Positions 24,722 through 34,735 of a stretch of DNA of 64,000 nucleotides are shown here, piece by piece (position 1 is the stretch's first letter; the number at the start of each line of letters is the position of its first letter). Origin of the DNA: Alphaproteobacteria bacterium (lineage in GTDB: Bacteria; Pseudomonadota; Alphaproteobacteria; TMED109); the NCBI GenBank assembly GCA_022819905.1, contig JAJEGJ010000012.1, positions 1-64,000 of the forward strand. The letters are read 5' to 3'. Made by a program: the position numbers and the translations under genes. Below the pieces are notes generated by a model. It was given only the letters and a program-made list of their open reading frames with translations. It was not told the origin of the DNA and made no database searches.

Positions 24722-27469
24722 ATGGATATCGCTGAGCCGAGAAAGATCATCGCGCGGCGCGCGCTGGTCACCGAGGCGGAAGCCCTGCGCGGACAGGCCG
24801 ACGGGCCCGAGGCCTGGCGGCAGGAACTGGCCGGTCTGCTGCGTGGCGCCGTCGCGGCCGGACGCGACGAGATTCAAGCCCGTTTCCGAAACAGCGGACA
24901 CGGCCTCGCGACGGTCCGTGAACACGCCTTCCTGCTCGACCAGGTGCTGGCGTTTCTGGTGGACGGAGCCCGCACGGGCGCCCTGGTGGACGACGCGGTC
25001 GTCGATGACATGGCGGTGCTCGCGGTGGGCGGATACGGACGCCGGGAGGTCTGCCCGCACTCGGACGTGGACGTGCTGTTCCTCACGAGCGCGCAGCCGG
25101 GGCCGGCAACCCGTGACTTGATCCAGTTCATCCTGTACGTGCTCTGGGATCTCAATTTCACCGTCGGCCACGCCGTGCGCAGCGTCGACGAATGCGTGCG
25201 CGCCGCCCGGTCGGACTGGACCATCGCCACGAACCTGCTGGACCAGCGCTTCGTGTACGGCAACCAGAAGACGGCCGGCCGGTTCCGGCGGCAATTCCGG
25301 ACCAAGGTGGTTGAGCGCCTCGGCGCCGCGTTCGTGCAGGCCAAGGTGCTGGAGCGGGACCGACGTCACATCCGCATGGGCGATACTCGCTACGTCAACG
25401 AGCCCAACCTGAAGGAGGGGAAGGGAGGCCTCCGCGACCTCCATCTGCTCCGCTGGATCGTCCAGATCCTGCACGGCAGGGACGACATGCGCGTGGCCGT
25501 CGAGCACGGCCTGTTCTCAGAGGCCGACCGGGTCGCGTTCGAGCGCGCCTTGCAGTTCCTGCTCTCGGTGCGCTGCCACCTTCACTTCGAAAGCGGGCGC
25601 GCGGAAGAACGCGTGATGTTCGACCTGCAGCCGCCGCTCGCGGAGCGCATGGGCTACCGGGACCGCCCCGGCGCCAACCGCATCGAGCGGTTCATGAAGC
25701 ACTACTTCCTGACGACCAAGCGCGTCGGGGAGATTACCGGGGCCGTGCTGTCCAACCTGCGCGAGCAGCGCCGGGCCCGGTCGATGTTTGGCTGGTTGCG
25801 CCTTCCCGCCCGGAAGGTCGAGGGATTCGAGGTGCGGAACGGCGAAATGGTCCTGCCGGACGCCACCGTCTTTGACCGCTTCCCGATCGAAATCCTGAAG
25901 ACGTTCCGGGTGGCGGCCGAGCACGGGTTGCTGCTGCACCCGGCGCTGCGCCGCGAACTCCAGGCGCGGGTCCGCCTGATCGACGGTCTCCGTGCCGACG
26001 TCGAGGCCGGGGGCGTGTTTCTCGATCTCCTGGCCTCGACCAACGACCCGGAACCGGTACTCCGCCAGATGGCGGAGACGGGCGTGCTGGGCCGCTTCGT
26101 TCCGGACTTCGGGCGCGTGGTCGCCCAGACCCAGCACGACATGTACCACGTCTACACCGTCGACGAGCACACGATCCGCGCCGTCGGCATGCTGTCGGCG
26201 ATCGAGCGGGGAGCCGCTCCGGACGATCTCGCGCGGGTCTCGCGCGTGGCCCGCAACCTCCAGTCGCGCCGGGTCCTGTACCTGGCCGTGTTCCTGCATG
26301 ACATCGCGAAGGGAAGGGGCGGCGACCACTCGATTCTCGGGGCCGAGATCGTGCACGAGCTGGGCCCCAGGCTGGGGCTGGACGCCGAGGAGACCGAGAC
26401 GGTCGCGTGGCTGGTGCTCGAGCACCTGTACCTGTCCGGGATGGCCTTCAAGCGCGATGTCCAGGATCCGCAGACGGTCGCCGACATCGTCGCCCACATC
26501 CAGTCGCCGGAACGCCTGCGGCTTCTCTACGTGCTCACGGCCTGCGATATCGCCGCGGTCGGTCCAGGGGTCTGGACGAGGTGGAAGGCGGATCTGCTCG
26601 AGGAAGCGTTCGACATGGCGCTCGCCGTCATGCAGGGGGCGAGTCTGAAGGACACCCACGACGAGCGGATCGAGCAGACCATGGAAGGGTTCCGCGCCCT
26701 GATGACCGACTGGCCGGCGGCCGACGTCGATGCATTCGTCCAGCGCTGCCGGGCGCACTTCTGGGCCGTGCACGACTCGGACACCCTCGCGCGCATTGCC
26801 CGCGCCGTCCGCGCGGCCGATCAGGCCGGCCGCCCCCTGGCCCTCGATTGGCACGTCCGTGCCGGCGGCCGCACGGCGGAAATCACGGTCTACGCCCCGG
26901 ATCAGCGCGGTCAGTTCGCGCGGATCGTGTCTGCCATCACCCTTGCCGAGGCGAGCGTCGCCGACGCCAAGGTCATGACGTCCCGCGACGGCATGGCGAT
27001 GGATACCTTCCTGATCGAGGCGCAAAGCGGCGCCGCCTTCGACGACCCGCGGCGCATCAAGACGCTGCTCGCCTCGATCGAGAAGTTCATCCGGGACGAG
27101 CCTGACGTCGCGCACATTCTCCACGAGGTGCGGCCCCGTTTCCGCAGCCGGACCGACGTGTTCCAGGTCGCCCCGCGCGTGCGTGCCGACAACGATGCGA
27201 GCGCCACCCGTACCGTGATCGAGATCGAGGCGCGCGACCAGCCCGGGCTGCTGCTGGCCATCGCGGGGGCACTGCTCGAGCTCGGGGTTTCCGTGTCGGG
27301 CGCCCGAGTTTCGACGTACGGCGAGCGGGCGATCGACGTGTTCTACGTGCAGAACGGTTTCGGCGGCAAGATCACCGAAGGCGCCGAACTGGAGCGGGTC
27401 CGTCAGCACCTGCTCGGGGTCCTGTCCGCCATGCCCGGAAACGCCGTCACGGATCCGAAGGCTGCCTGA
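24722..27469 (+). CDS. glnD: PII uridylyltransferase / uridylyl-removing enzyme
   Basis: A 915-residue bifunctional sensor that uridylylates PII proteins when nitrogen is short and removes UMP when glutamine is high. The nucleotidyltransferase site is GGYGRREVCPHSDVDVLFL (about 103-121), then the GlnD PII domain region with YRDRPGANRIERFMKHYF, the HD domain FLHDIAKGRGGDHSILGAEI (about 521-540), and two ACT domains near the C-terminus (ITVYAPDQRGQFARIVSAIT; IEIEARDQPGLLLAIAGALL). Directly followed by murJ and trpS, an order common in alphaproteobacteria. Confidence 0.97.
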   Translation: MDIAEPRKIIARRALVTEAEALRGQADGPEAWRQELAGLLRGAVAAGRDEIQARFRNSGHGLATVREHAFLLDQVLAFLVDGARTGALVDDAVVDDMAVLAVGGYGRREVCPHSDVDVLFLTSAQPGPATRDLIQFILYVLWDLNFTVGHAVRSVDECVRAARSDWTIATNLLDQRFVYGNQKTAGRFRRQFRTKVVERLGAAFVQAKVLERDRRHIRMGDTRYVNEPNLKEGKGGLRDLHLLRWIVQILHGRDDMRVAVEHGLFSEADRVAFERALQFLLSVRCHLHFESGRAEERVMFDLQPPLAERMGYRDRPGANRIERFMKHYFLTTKRVGEITGAVLSNLREQRRARSMFGWLRLPARKVEGFEVRNGEMVLPDATVFDRFPIEILKTFRVAAEHGLLLHPALRRELQARVRLIDGLRADVEAGGVFLDLLASTNDPEPVLRQMAETGVLGRFVPDFGRVVAQTQHDMYHVYTVDEHTIRAVGMLSAIERGAAPDDLARVSRVARNLQSRRVLYLAVFLHDIAKGRGGDHSILGAEIVHELGPRLGLDAEETETVAWLVLEHLYLSGMAFKRDVQDPQTVADIVAHIQSPERLRLLYVLTACDIAAVGPGVWTRWKADLLEEAFDMALAVMQGASLKDTHDERIEQTMEGFRALMTDWPAADVDAFVQRCRAHFWAVHDSDTLARIARAVRAADQAGRPLALDWHVRAGGRTAEITVYAPDQRGQFARIVSAITLAEASVADAKVMTSRDGMAMDTFLIEAQSGAAFDDPRRIKTLLASIEKFIRDEPDVAHILHEVRPRFRSRTDVFQVAPRVRADNDASATRTVIEIEARDQPGLLLAIAGALLELGVSVSGARVSTYGERAIDVFYVQNGFGGKITEGAELERVRQHLLGVLSAMPGNAVTDPKAA

Positions 27470-27491
27470 GCCTGCGCCGGGAATTCGGCGC

Positions 27492-29036
27492 ATGTTCGCC
27501 CCCGTCGCCACCGTCGGGGGACTGACGCTCGCCAGCCGCGCCCTCGGTCTCGTCCGTGACCTCCTGATCGCCGCCGCCCTCGGTGCCGGCCCCCTTGCGG
27601 ACGCGTTCTTTCTGGCGCTCAGGCTCCCGAACCTGTTTCGGGCGCTCTTTGCCGAGGGCGCATTCTCGGCGGCGTTCGTGCCGGTGTTCGCCGCGCGGCT
27701 CGAGCAGGAAGGCCCGGATGCCGCCCGCGCCTTCGGCGCGGCCGTCGCTTCCGTGCTGCTGATCGTGCTGGTTCCCTTCACGCTGCTCGCCGAATGGCTC
27801 ATGCCGACGGTGGTAGCGGTGCTCGCGCCCGGGTTTCCGGAGACGGGGGAGCGCTTCCAGGCCGCGCTGTCGCTGGCGCGCATTACCTTCCCCTACCTCG
27901 CCCTGATCACGATGACGGCGTTCTTCGCGGCCGTTCTCAACGCCATTTTCCGGTTTGCCGCGGCCGCCGCCGCTCCCCTTCTTCTCAACCTCTCGCTGAT
28001 CGGCGCGCTGCTGCTGGCGGCCGGGTGGTTCGAAACGCCGGCGCACGCCCTGGTCTGGGGCGTGCTGGTGGGCGGCGTGGCCCAGCTCGCGCTGGTCAGC
28101 GTGGATTGCTGGCGCGCCGGCATGCCGATCCTCCCGGGCCGACCGCGGCTCACACCGGAACTCCGGAAGTTCGGGCGTCTGATGGTGCCCGGCGTGATCG
28201 GCTCGGGCGTGACCCAGTTCAACGTGGTGATCGGCACGATGTTCGCCAGCGTCGTGCCCGGCGCTGTCGCCTGGCTGAACTATGCGCACCATCTTGTGCA
28301 TCTGCCGATCGCCGTGGTCGGCCTCGCTGTCCGAACCGCCCTGCTCCCCGCGCTCTCGCGGCGGCTGCACGGCGCCGGCGCGGCGACGGGGCAAACCGAG
28401 CAACAGCAGGCCACGGCAATCGCACTGGGCCTGTCGGTGCCGGCGGCGGTCGGCCTGTGGGCGGTGGCGGAACTAGCGATCGAGGTGCTGTTCGAGCGCG
28501 GGTCGTTTACCCCGGCGGACACGGTCGCGACGGCGGCAGCCCTCAGGGCCTACGCGTGGGGGCTGCCCGCGATGGTGCTGGCGCAGGCCCTGGTCGCGTC
28601 GTTCTTCGCCCGCTTCGATACCGCCACGCCGGTAAAGATCGCCGCCGCCGCGATGCTGGTGAACGTCGCGTTCATCGTGCTATTGATGCCCACGCTGGGG
28701 CATGTCGGGATTGCGCTCGCGCAATCGGTGTCGGCGTGCGCGCAGGCGGGCCTGCTCACCGTGCTGGTCGTGCGGCGGGGCTACGCGAGGATCAGTCCGG
28801 AATCCGTCGGCAAGGGCGTCCGGGTCGTGCTGGCTGCCGCTCCGCTCGTCGCCTTGGCGTACGTGGCCGATCCCCTGCGCGCCGAGTTCGCTGCAGTCGG
28901 ACCGTTCGCCGGCGTCGCGACGCTCGCGGTGCTGGTGGCGAGCGGGGTGGCGGGTTTCGCGGTTCTGGCGTTCGCCTTCGGCGTGGTGCGTCGCGGGGAC
29001 GTGACGGCGACCCTCCGGCGGTTTCGCTCCCGTTGA
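27492..29036 (+). CDS. murJ: Lipid II flippase MurJ (MviN)
   Basis: A 514-residue inner-membrane protein of the MOP superfamily with about 14 hydrophobic segments. The family opening is clear: ATVGGLTLASRALGLVRDLL and ADAFFLALRLPNLFRALFAE, then GAFSAAFVPVFA. It flips lipid-linked peptidoglycan precursor to the periplasm. It starts 22 bases after glnD with ATG 27492 and is likely co-transcribed with it. Confidence 0.95.
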   Translation: MFAPVATVGGLTLASRALGLVRDLLIAAALGAGPLADAFFLALRLPNLFRALFAEGAFSAAFVPVFAARLEQEGPDAARAFGAAVASVLLIVLVPFTLLAEWLMPTVVAVLAPGFPETGERFQAALSLARITFPYLALITMTAFFAAVLNAIFRFAAAAAAPLLLNLSLIGALLLAAGWFETPAHALVWGVLVGGVAQLALVSVDCWRAGMPILPGRPRLTPELRKFGRLMVPGVIGSGVTQFNVVIGTMFASVVPGAVAWLNYAHHLVHLPIAVVGLAVRTALLPALSRRLHGAGAATGQTEQQQATAIALGLSVPAAVGLWAVAELAIEVLFERGSFTPADTVATAAALRAYAWGLPAMVLAQALVASFFARFDTATPVKIAAAAMLVNVAFIVLLMPTLGHVGIALAQSVSACAQAGLLTVLVVRRGYARISPESVGKGVRVVLAAAPLVALAYVADPLRAEFAAVGPFAGVATLAVLVASGVAGFAVLAFAFGVVRRGDVTATLRRFRSR

Positions 29037-29134
29037 TCGGGCTGGAATGTCGAGCCCCGTGCGCCTGGGCCCGGCTCCGGTCACGGGCGAGTCTTTGCTA
29101 TGTTGCCGCACTTCGGAATTGAACGAGATGCCTG

Positions 29135-30157
29135 ATGCCTAGGGTGTTTTCAGGGGTGCAGCCCACCGGCAACCTGCATTTGGGCAACTATCTGGGTGCC
29201 ATTCGGAACTTTGTCTCGCTGCAGGATGAGCACGAGACGATCTACTGCGTCGTGGATCTCCACGCAATCACGGTGCAGCAGGATCCGGCGGCGCTCCGGG
29301 AACAGATCCTGGAGGTGGCGGCCACCTTCATCGCGGCCGGCATCGACCCGAAGCGGAGCATCATCTTCAATCAGTCGCGGGTGGTGCAGCACGCGGAACT
29401 GGCGTGGATCTTCAACTGCGTTGCGCGGTTGGGCTGGCTCAACCGGATGACCCAGTTCAAGGAGAAGGCCGGCAAGCACCGGGAAAACGCTTCAGCGGGG
29501 CTCTACGTCTATCCGTGCCTGATGGCAGCCGACATCCTGGCCTACCAGGCAGATCGCGTGCCGGTGGGCGATGACCAGCGCCAGCACCTGGAGCTCGCGC
29601 GCGACATCGCGCAGAAGTTCAACCACGATTACGGTCGCGAGTTCTTCCCGATCATCGAACCGCTGATCCACGGACAGGCCACCCGGGTGATGAGTCTGCG
29701 CGATGGCCGGGCGAAGATGTCGAAGTCCGATCCCTCCGAGCAATCCCGGATCGGGCTGACCGACGACGCGGACACGATTGCCAGGAAGATACGGCGGGCA
29801 AGAACCGACCCGGAGCGGCTGCCGGACGAGGCCGCGCTGGCCGATGACGGCGGGCTCAGCCCTGATCTGGTCGATGCCAGGCCCGAGGCGGCCAACCTGC
29901 TGACGATCTTCGCCGCCCTGGCGAGGAAGCCCGTCGCCGACGTCGTCGCTTCCTACGCCGGCGCCGAGTTCAGCCGCTTCAAGACCGATCTCGCTGAGCT
30001 TGCGGTGGCGTCGCTTGCGCCGCTCGCGGACCGAACCCGAAGCCTCCTCGACGAACGGGCGGAACTGGAGGCGATCCTCGACTCCGGTGCAGAACGGGCG
30101 ACGGCGATCGCGCAACCGGTGGTGAACGAAGTGAAGCGCATCGTCGGCTTCCTCTAG
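29135..30157 (+). CDS. trpS: Tryptophanyl-tRNA synthetase
   Basis: A 340-residue class I synthetase that charges tRNA-Trp. It has the HIGH-type motif [20 protein letters not shown] at the start, the tryptophan-binding region and the KMSKS loop in [16 protein letters not shown] (about 190-205). Length is normal. It sits 98 bases after murJ. Confidence 0.97.
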   Translation: MPRVFSGVQPTGNLHLGNYLGAIRNFVSLQDEHETIYCVVDLHAITVQQDPAALREQILEVAATFIAAGIDPKRSIIFNQSRVVQHAELAWIFNCVARLGWLNRMTQFKEKAGKHRENASAGLYVYPCLMAADILAYQADRVPVGDDQRQHLELARDIAQKFNHDYGREFFPIIEPLIHGQATRVMSLRDGRAKMSKSDPSEQSRIGLTDDADTIARKIRRARTDPERLPDEAALADDGGLSPDLVDARPEAANLLTIFAALARKPVADVVASYAGAEFSRFKTDLAELAVASLAPLADRTRSLLDERAELEAILDSGAERATAIAQPVVNEVKRIVGFL

Positions 30158-30189
30158 GGCGAACCGGGTACCAGCGCAGGCAGCGTCGC

Positions 30190-31098
30190 GTGGAAATCTA
30201 CCTGCCGATCGCCGGCATGCCGGTCAGCATCCTGCTTCTGCTGGGAATCGGGTTTGGCACGGGAATCCTGTCCGGGATGTTCGGGCTGGGCGGGGGGTTC
30301 CTGACGACACCGCTGCTGATTCTGATCGGGATCCCGCCGACGGTGGCGGTCGGCTCTGAGGCAAGTCACATCGCGGCGTCGTCGGTGTCCGGGCTGGTGG
30401 CTCACGCCCGGCGCGGCAACGTCGATCTCCGGATGGGGTTGGTGCTCCTCGCCGGCGGCACGCTGGGTGCGGTCACGGGCTTGGCGATCTTTCGGCTCCT
30501 CAGCCGGCTCGGTCAGATCGATGACGCGATTTCGCTGATCTACGTCGTGGTCCTCGGTACCGTCGGCGTACTGATGGGCCTCGAGAGCCTGCGGGCACTG
30601 CGGCGGCACCGTCTCGGGATACGTTACCGTCCCAGCCGCCAAACCCTCCTGCGCGGCCTGCCGCTCCGGGTGCCGTTCCGACGGTCCGGCCGGTACATGA
30701 GCATCGTGCCACCGGTGCTTACCGGGTTCGTGGTCGGCGTGTTGTCGACCATCATGGGCGTGGGCGGCGGCTTCATCCTGGTGCCGGCCATGATCTACCT
30801 GTTGGGAGTGCCCACGCAGGTGGTCGTTGGCACATCGCTGCTGCAGATCGCGGTGGTGACAACGATTGCCACGTTTCTGCATGCGGCTTTCAACCAGAAT
30901 GTCGATCTCCTGCTCGGACTGCTCCTCCTGATCGGCGCCGTCGTCGGAGCGCAAATCGGCTCGCGCCTCATGGTCCAGCTGCGCGGGGAGCAAATCCGCT
31001 TCCTGATGGCGGGCCTGGTCCTGCTGGTCGTCGTCATGCTGGGGCTCAACCTGGTGCTCCCGCCCGACGATCCATTCATCGTGGAGCGGGTGCTGTGA
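30190..31098 (+). CDS. TauE/SafE-family membrane transporter
   Basis: A 302-residue membrane protein with the two family repeats: GILSGMFGLGGGFLTTPLLI near the N-terminus and GVLSTIMGVGGGFILVPAMI near residue 190, and about eight hydrophobic segments. The family exports sulfite or organosulfonate-related anions. GTG 30190 start. Its stop overlaps the start of a TIGR02186-type gene (GTGA), a pairing often seen, so the two likely form one unit. Confidence 0.9.
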   Translation: MEIYLPIAGMPVSILLLLGIGFGTGILSGMFGLGGGFLTTPLLILIGIPPTVAVGSEASHIAASSVSGLVAHARRGNVDLRMGLVLLAGGTLGAVTGLAIFRLLSRLGQIDDAISLIYVVVLGTVGVLMGLESLRALRRHRLGIRYRPSRQTLLRGLPLRVPFRRSGRYMSIVPPVLTGFVVGVLSTIMGVGGGFILVPAMIYLLGVPTQVVVGTSLLQIAVVTTIATFLHAAFNQNVDLLLGLLLLIGAVVGAQIGSRLMVQLRGEQIRFLMAGLVLLVVVMLGLNLVLPPDDPFIVERVL

Positions 31099-31829
31099 GA
31101 GGGTGGCGGAACGCTCTGGGCCTCGCGGCCGTGGTGGCCGGAGGCGCCGTCTGCGGGGCGAGCGCACCTGCCCAGATGCCGATGCTGGTGGATCTCGCCA
31201 ATCACCGGATCCACATCGATGCGGCGTTTACCGGCGCCGATCTGCTGCTCTTCGGCGCCCTCGACCAGCGGGGCGATGTGGTCGTCAGGGTGGTGGGGCC
31301 GCCCACCGACATCGCCGTGCGCCAGAAGATCAACACCGGCGGGATCTGGTTGAACGGCAATCGTGTCAATGTGGGTACGGTGCCCTCGTTCTACTCGGTG
31401 GCGACGTCGCGCCCGCTGGACGACATCGCTTCTCCCGATCTGCGCCGGGATCTCGAGCTGGACGTTCGATACCAGGTGAGTGCGGACATCCCGGAGGCGC
31501 ACCGGGCGGGGTTTATCCGAAATTTCACCCGACGAGGCCTCTACTCTGTGGAGCAGGTTCCGGTCAAGATCATCGGTGGCCGCCTGTTTCGGGTGACAAT
31601 TTCCCTGCCGGAGGAGACTCCCCCTGGCGAATACTGGGTGGAAACGCTGCTGTTTCGAGAGGGGACCCTGACGCACCGTCGGATCAACCGCCTGCTCGTC
31701 GAACGCGTCGGCTTCGAGTCGTTCCTGTTCGACCTCGCGCAGGAGCGTCCCGCGGAGTACGGACTGCTGGCCGTGGTGCTGGCGTTGGCAATGGGGGTCA
31801 CTGCAGCGGAAGTGTTCCGCAGGGTGTAG
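31095..31829 (+). CDS. TIGR02186-family protein, membrane-anchored
   Basis: A 244-residue exported protein: N-terminal signal (ALGLAAVVAGGAVCGASAPA), a beta-rich domain with VDLANHRIHIDAAFTGADLL, VVRVVGPPTDIAVRQKINTG and IWLNG, and a C-terminal membrane helix (YGLLAVVLALAMGVTAAEVF) near 225-244. The family is a conserved partner of TauE-type permeases in alphaproteobacteria and its role is unknown. GTG start overlaps the permease stop by four bases. Confidence 0.85.
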   Translation: MRGWRNALGLAAVVAGGAVCGASAPAQMPMLVDLANHRIHIDAAFTGADLLLFGALDQRGDVVVRVVGPPTDIAVRQKINTGGIWLNGNRVNVGTVPSFYSVATSRPLDDIASPDLRRDLELDVRYQVSADIPEAHRAGFIRNFTRRGLYSVEQVPVKIIGGRLFRVTISLPEETPPGEYWVETLLFREGTLTHRRINRLLVERVGFESFLFDLAQERPAEYGLLAVVLALAMGVTAAEVFRRV

Positions 31830-32204
31830 CAGGCAACCGACCGCGAGCACCTGTAAGCGTCCTGACGCGGACCTGAAACGATCTCCATATTTTGGGAAGC
31901 ATTACGCAACGCCTGACACCAGAGCCGGCCGGAGTTGGATGAACGTGGCGCGGTCATGCAACGAAGGCGTGGCAGCGGTCGACGCCATCGGGGAAGTGCC
32001 ACAGGCGTTCGCGCAAATGTCCGGCCGTGCAAGCTCTCCCGGACTGATTTCCGTCCGAATCCGGCTCGTGCCATGCCATCGTCGGTTGCCGGCGGCGCGC
32101 CACCAGTCGGTTGCAGGAGACTGGGGCCCTACTGGGCCGGCACGGTCAGGCCGGAATCATGCGTTCGGCATCCTTCGGGGTGCGGTCGAAGGGTGTCGGC
32201 GGCA
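31830..32204. other. Intergenic, converging transcripts
   Basis: Lies between convergent genes. No gene and no clear T-rich terminator are seen. Confidence 0.35.
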
Positions 32205-33455
32205 TCAGGAGAGATCTTGCCGGCGTTTCCGCAGCGAGAGCCAAACCAGGGCGGATGCGGCCAGCACCAGGAACGGGAGCATGGCCACGTTGACCGTGAT
32301 CCAGCCGTCCACCTGCGTTCCGCCGGCGCAATTCATCAGGCCGCCCGAGGCGAGACTGGCCAGCGTAACCGTGCCGAAAACGATCGTGTCGTTGAGACCC
32401 TGCACCCGGCCACGCTCCTGAGAGCCGTGCGCGCCCGCCAACAGGGTGGTCGCACCGATGAAGCCGAAGTTCCAGCCAAGGCCCAGAAGGATCAAGGCGG
32501 CAAAGAAGTGGGTCAGGGTCACCCCTAGGCACGCGGTGAGGCCCGCGAACCCAAGGAGCAGGAGGCCCGCGGTCACGATCCGGTGCACGCCGAAGCGCGC
32601 GATGAGATGGCCGGTGACGAACGACGGCGCATACATTGCCAGGACGTGGGCCGAGACGATGTCGTTGGCGTTGTCGCTCGTAAAGCCGCAACCGATGACC
32701 GCCAGCGGTGTTGAGGTCATCACCAGGCTCATCAGCGAATACGCGACCGTGGCGCAGATGATCGCGACCAGCACCGTGGGATCCCTGAGGAGTTCGAGGC
32801 GGGACCTGCTGGGGGGCAACCGGGTCCCCGGCTGGCGGTCCGGGGGGACGTTCGGCAGGTCGAGCAACCAGAACAGGACCATGCCGCCGAGATTCAGGGC
32901 AACCACCGCGAGGTACGTGCCGACGAAGGGGATGGGGAGAAAGGCGTCGCCGACAAGGGGCCAGGCCGTCACGTCGGCGACCAGCTTGTTCAGCTGCGGG
33001 CCGAAAAAGGCCGACAGGAGGCCGCCCGCCAGCACGTAGGAGATCGCCTTGGGTCGGAACGCCACCGATGCGGTGTCTGCGGCGGCAAAGCGGTAGAACC
33101 CCTGCGTCGACATGTAGACGCCCGTGAAATAGGCCCCGATGAGCAATCCCGGAAACGAGCCGACATAGAGACCGTACGCCGAGATGGCCGCTCCGATGGC
33201 CCCGGCGATGGCCCCGATGACGAACCCGAACCGGCGTCCCCGGCGCTGCATCAGCGGCGACATCCAGGGGGCCGTGGTCATTGAGCCGAAGACAATGACC
33301 GAGATGGGCAGCGTGGCGAGGCACGGATTCCCGGCCACCATGCCGCCCGCGAGCCCGGCCACCACGAAATTTATCGGCAGCTGCGCACCCAGGATTGCTT
33401 GTGCCGCCATGAGGACGGCGACGTTGCGCTTGGCCCGGGCATCGTCGACCAGCAT
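32205..33455 (-). CDS. MFS transporter
   Basis: A 416-residue membrane protein with about 12 hydrophobic segments. The loop MQRRGRRFGFVIGAIAGAIG after the second helix is the MFS signature (G-x-x-x-D-R-x-G-R-R type). The central loop (LLDLPNVPPDRQPGTRLPPS) splits two six-helix halves, and ISHVIN-like signals are absent. The substrate cannot be told from sequence. Monocistronic; ATG 33455. Confidence 0.88.
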   Translation of the reverse strand: MLVDDARAKRNVAVLMAAQAILGAQLPINFVVAGLAGGMVAGNPCLATLPISVIVFGSMTTAPWMSPLMQRRGRRFGFVIGAIAGAIGAAISAYGLYVGSFPGLLIGAYFTGVYMSTQGFYRFAAADTASVAFRPKAISYVLAGGLLSAFFGPQLNKLVADVTAWPLVGDAFLPIPFVGTYLAVVALNLGGMVLFWLLDLPNVPPDRQPGTRLPPSRSRLELLRDPTVLVAIICATVAYSLMSLVMTSTPLAVIGCGFTSDNANDIVSAHVLAMYAPSFVTGHLIARFGVHRIVTAGLLLLGFAGLTACLGVTLTHFFAALILLGLGWNFGFIGATTLLAGAHGSQERGRVQGLNDTIVFGTVTLASLASGGLMNCAGGTQVDGWITVNVAMLPFLVLAASALVWLSLRKRRQDLS

Positions 33456-34085
33456 CAGGGATTCATCCGCGAAGCGTTGTCACAAGCGGGGTGCATCGTT
33501 CTACAGGAAGGTCGGAGCTGGCGGTGGGCAAGCAGGCGTTCCTTGAACGGTGCCTCCTGGCTCGCGCGGCGTCCGAACTCGCGGCAATAGCAACCGGGTG
33601 CCGATCGCCCGCGTCCGCGGCCACCGCGCGGTGCTGGCGGGATGTCGCGGTCGCCCCGGCGAAGCCCTGCGAGTCAACGACGGTGGGAACCGCACTTCGA
33701 AACCTCGACGTGTGGACCATCGCATTTGCCGGTGCCGCAGGCATCGCCTCCGGGCCGACCAGGCATGGGGCCATGCGTGCTCCAAGGGCCCAGGTTGAAG
33801 GCTCGTCCACAGGGGTTTGCGGCGCCGAGATCCGCCGGCGCGATACCATCGAGGGGGTGGGCGGACACGAAACGCGCTCCACATCCAACCCCTGCCCCGA
33901 CACCGGCACGCCCCGCTACCGCCGCGACGGCAACGAGCCCAGGTGAATCCGAAGCAGCGAGGCCGCTTGGCGACGGGTCCCCGATTCCGTTCCACCCCAT
34001 GATACCGGCGAACCCGGTACGGCTGACGTGCCAACGCGTGTCGACGGGCCGACCGACGGACCGCGCGCCGGACGCTGCGCCCTCG
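33456..34085. other. Intergenic, 630 bases, no gene recognised
   Basis: Several overlapping open frames exist in both directions, but none has a ribosome site plus protein-like composition. It may contain decayed sequence next to the toxin-antitoxin locus. Confidence 0.4.
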
Positions 34086-34478
34086 TTACCAGACTTCCAT
34101 TGAGAGGCCGGACACCCTCGAGAACTCACCAGCGTTGCGGGTGACCAGGGTATGCAAACCCGCGACCGCAATCGATGCGATCATCAGGTCATTGCCGCCG
34201 ATAGGCCGCCCCTCCCGGTGAAGTTGAGCTCGCACGGCCCCGTATTGTCTCGCCGACTCGTCGTCGAACGGCAGCGAGTCGAAGGCGCGGCAGAAGATGT
34301 CGACACGGCGCAGGTTCTCGGCAAGCCTCGATGAGTTCTGAGCTCCGAAGTGCAACTCCGCCTTGACGACGCTGCACAGGCATACTGAGCCGGCAGGGTG
34401 GTCAAGCAACCGGGCCACCAGGCTCTTGTCCGTTCGATTGATCAACGGAACGCAAACGCTGGTGTCGAGCAGCCACAT
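34086..34478 (-). CDS. vapC: VapC-family PIN-domain toxin
   Basis: A 130-residue PIN ribonuclease: MWLLDTSVCVPLINRTDKSL carries the first acid, VCLCSVVKAELHFGAQNSSR the Glu, and GNDLMIASIAVAGLHTLVTR plus NAGEF the last acidic positions. These are the VapC hallmarks (xLLDTs, E, ND.lIAa.A...LVTxN..dF). The start ATG 34478 overlaps the antitoxin stop by one base (TGATG). All catalytic residues are present. Confidence 0.93.
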   Translation of the reverse strand: MWLLDTSVCVPLINRTDKSLVARLLDHPAGSVCLCSVVKAELHFGAQNSSRLAENLRRVDIFCRAFDSLPFDDESARQYGAVRAQLHREGRPIGGNDLMIASIAVAGLHTLVTRNAGEFSRVSGLSMEVW

Positions 34479-34699
34479 CAGCGAAAGTCGTGGACAGCTT
34501 CCGGCGGCGGGTCGTAAGGCTCGACGAGGTTCCCGGCCCCGGTGTGCAGGAGGTCGACGAGACTCTCGGGCCACTCGGTTGTCGTGGCATCTCGGACGAG
34601 CGCGCTCACCCACGCCGACAAGCTTCTGTTTTGCTGCCCTGCACACTTGCGGGCAGCTTCCAGGACATCGGTTGGGAGATAGATGGTGACTTGGGCCAT
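34478..34699 (-). CDS. vapB: VapB-type ribbon-helix-helix antitoxin
   Basis: A 73-residue protein beginning AQVTIYLPTDVLEAARKCAG, then QNRSLSAWVSALVRDATTTE, a CopG-like ribbon-helix-helix, followed by a Pro-rich toxin-binding tail ending at TGA 34478. It heads the operon with vapC. Its promoter and a perfect inverted repeat lie immediately upstream. Confidence 0.88.
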   Translation of the reverse strand: MAQVTIYLPTDVLEAARKCAGQQNRSLSAWVSALVRDATTTEWPESLVDLLHTGAGNLVEPYDPPPEAVHDFR

Positions 34700-34705
34700 A
34701 TGTCA

Positions 34706-34735
34706 ACTATACTTTACCAAGTATAGGTTGGACAA
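34706..34735 (-). promoter_or_regulatory. vapBC promoter and operator
   Basis: On the minus strand: -35 TTGTCC (34735-34730), 18-base spacer, -10 TATAGT (34711-34706), seven bases before the vapB ATG. The perfect inverted repeat CTATACTT-TACC-AAGTATAG (34707-34726) covers the spacer and -10, as expected for VapBC autorepression. The transcript would be leaderless or nearly so. Confidence 0.6.

Noticed and set aside
25517-27883. A 788-codon open frame on the minus strand across glnD and the start of murJ
   Set aside because: It is the antisense register of high-GC genes whose third positions avoid stops. The plus-strand genes have full domain sets, and the antisense product is low in hydrophobic residues with no motifs.
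33463-33946. Overlapping open frames of about 150 codons on both strands
   Set aside because: Neither shows a motif or balanced composition; both look like GC-driven open frames in a non-coding stretch.
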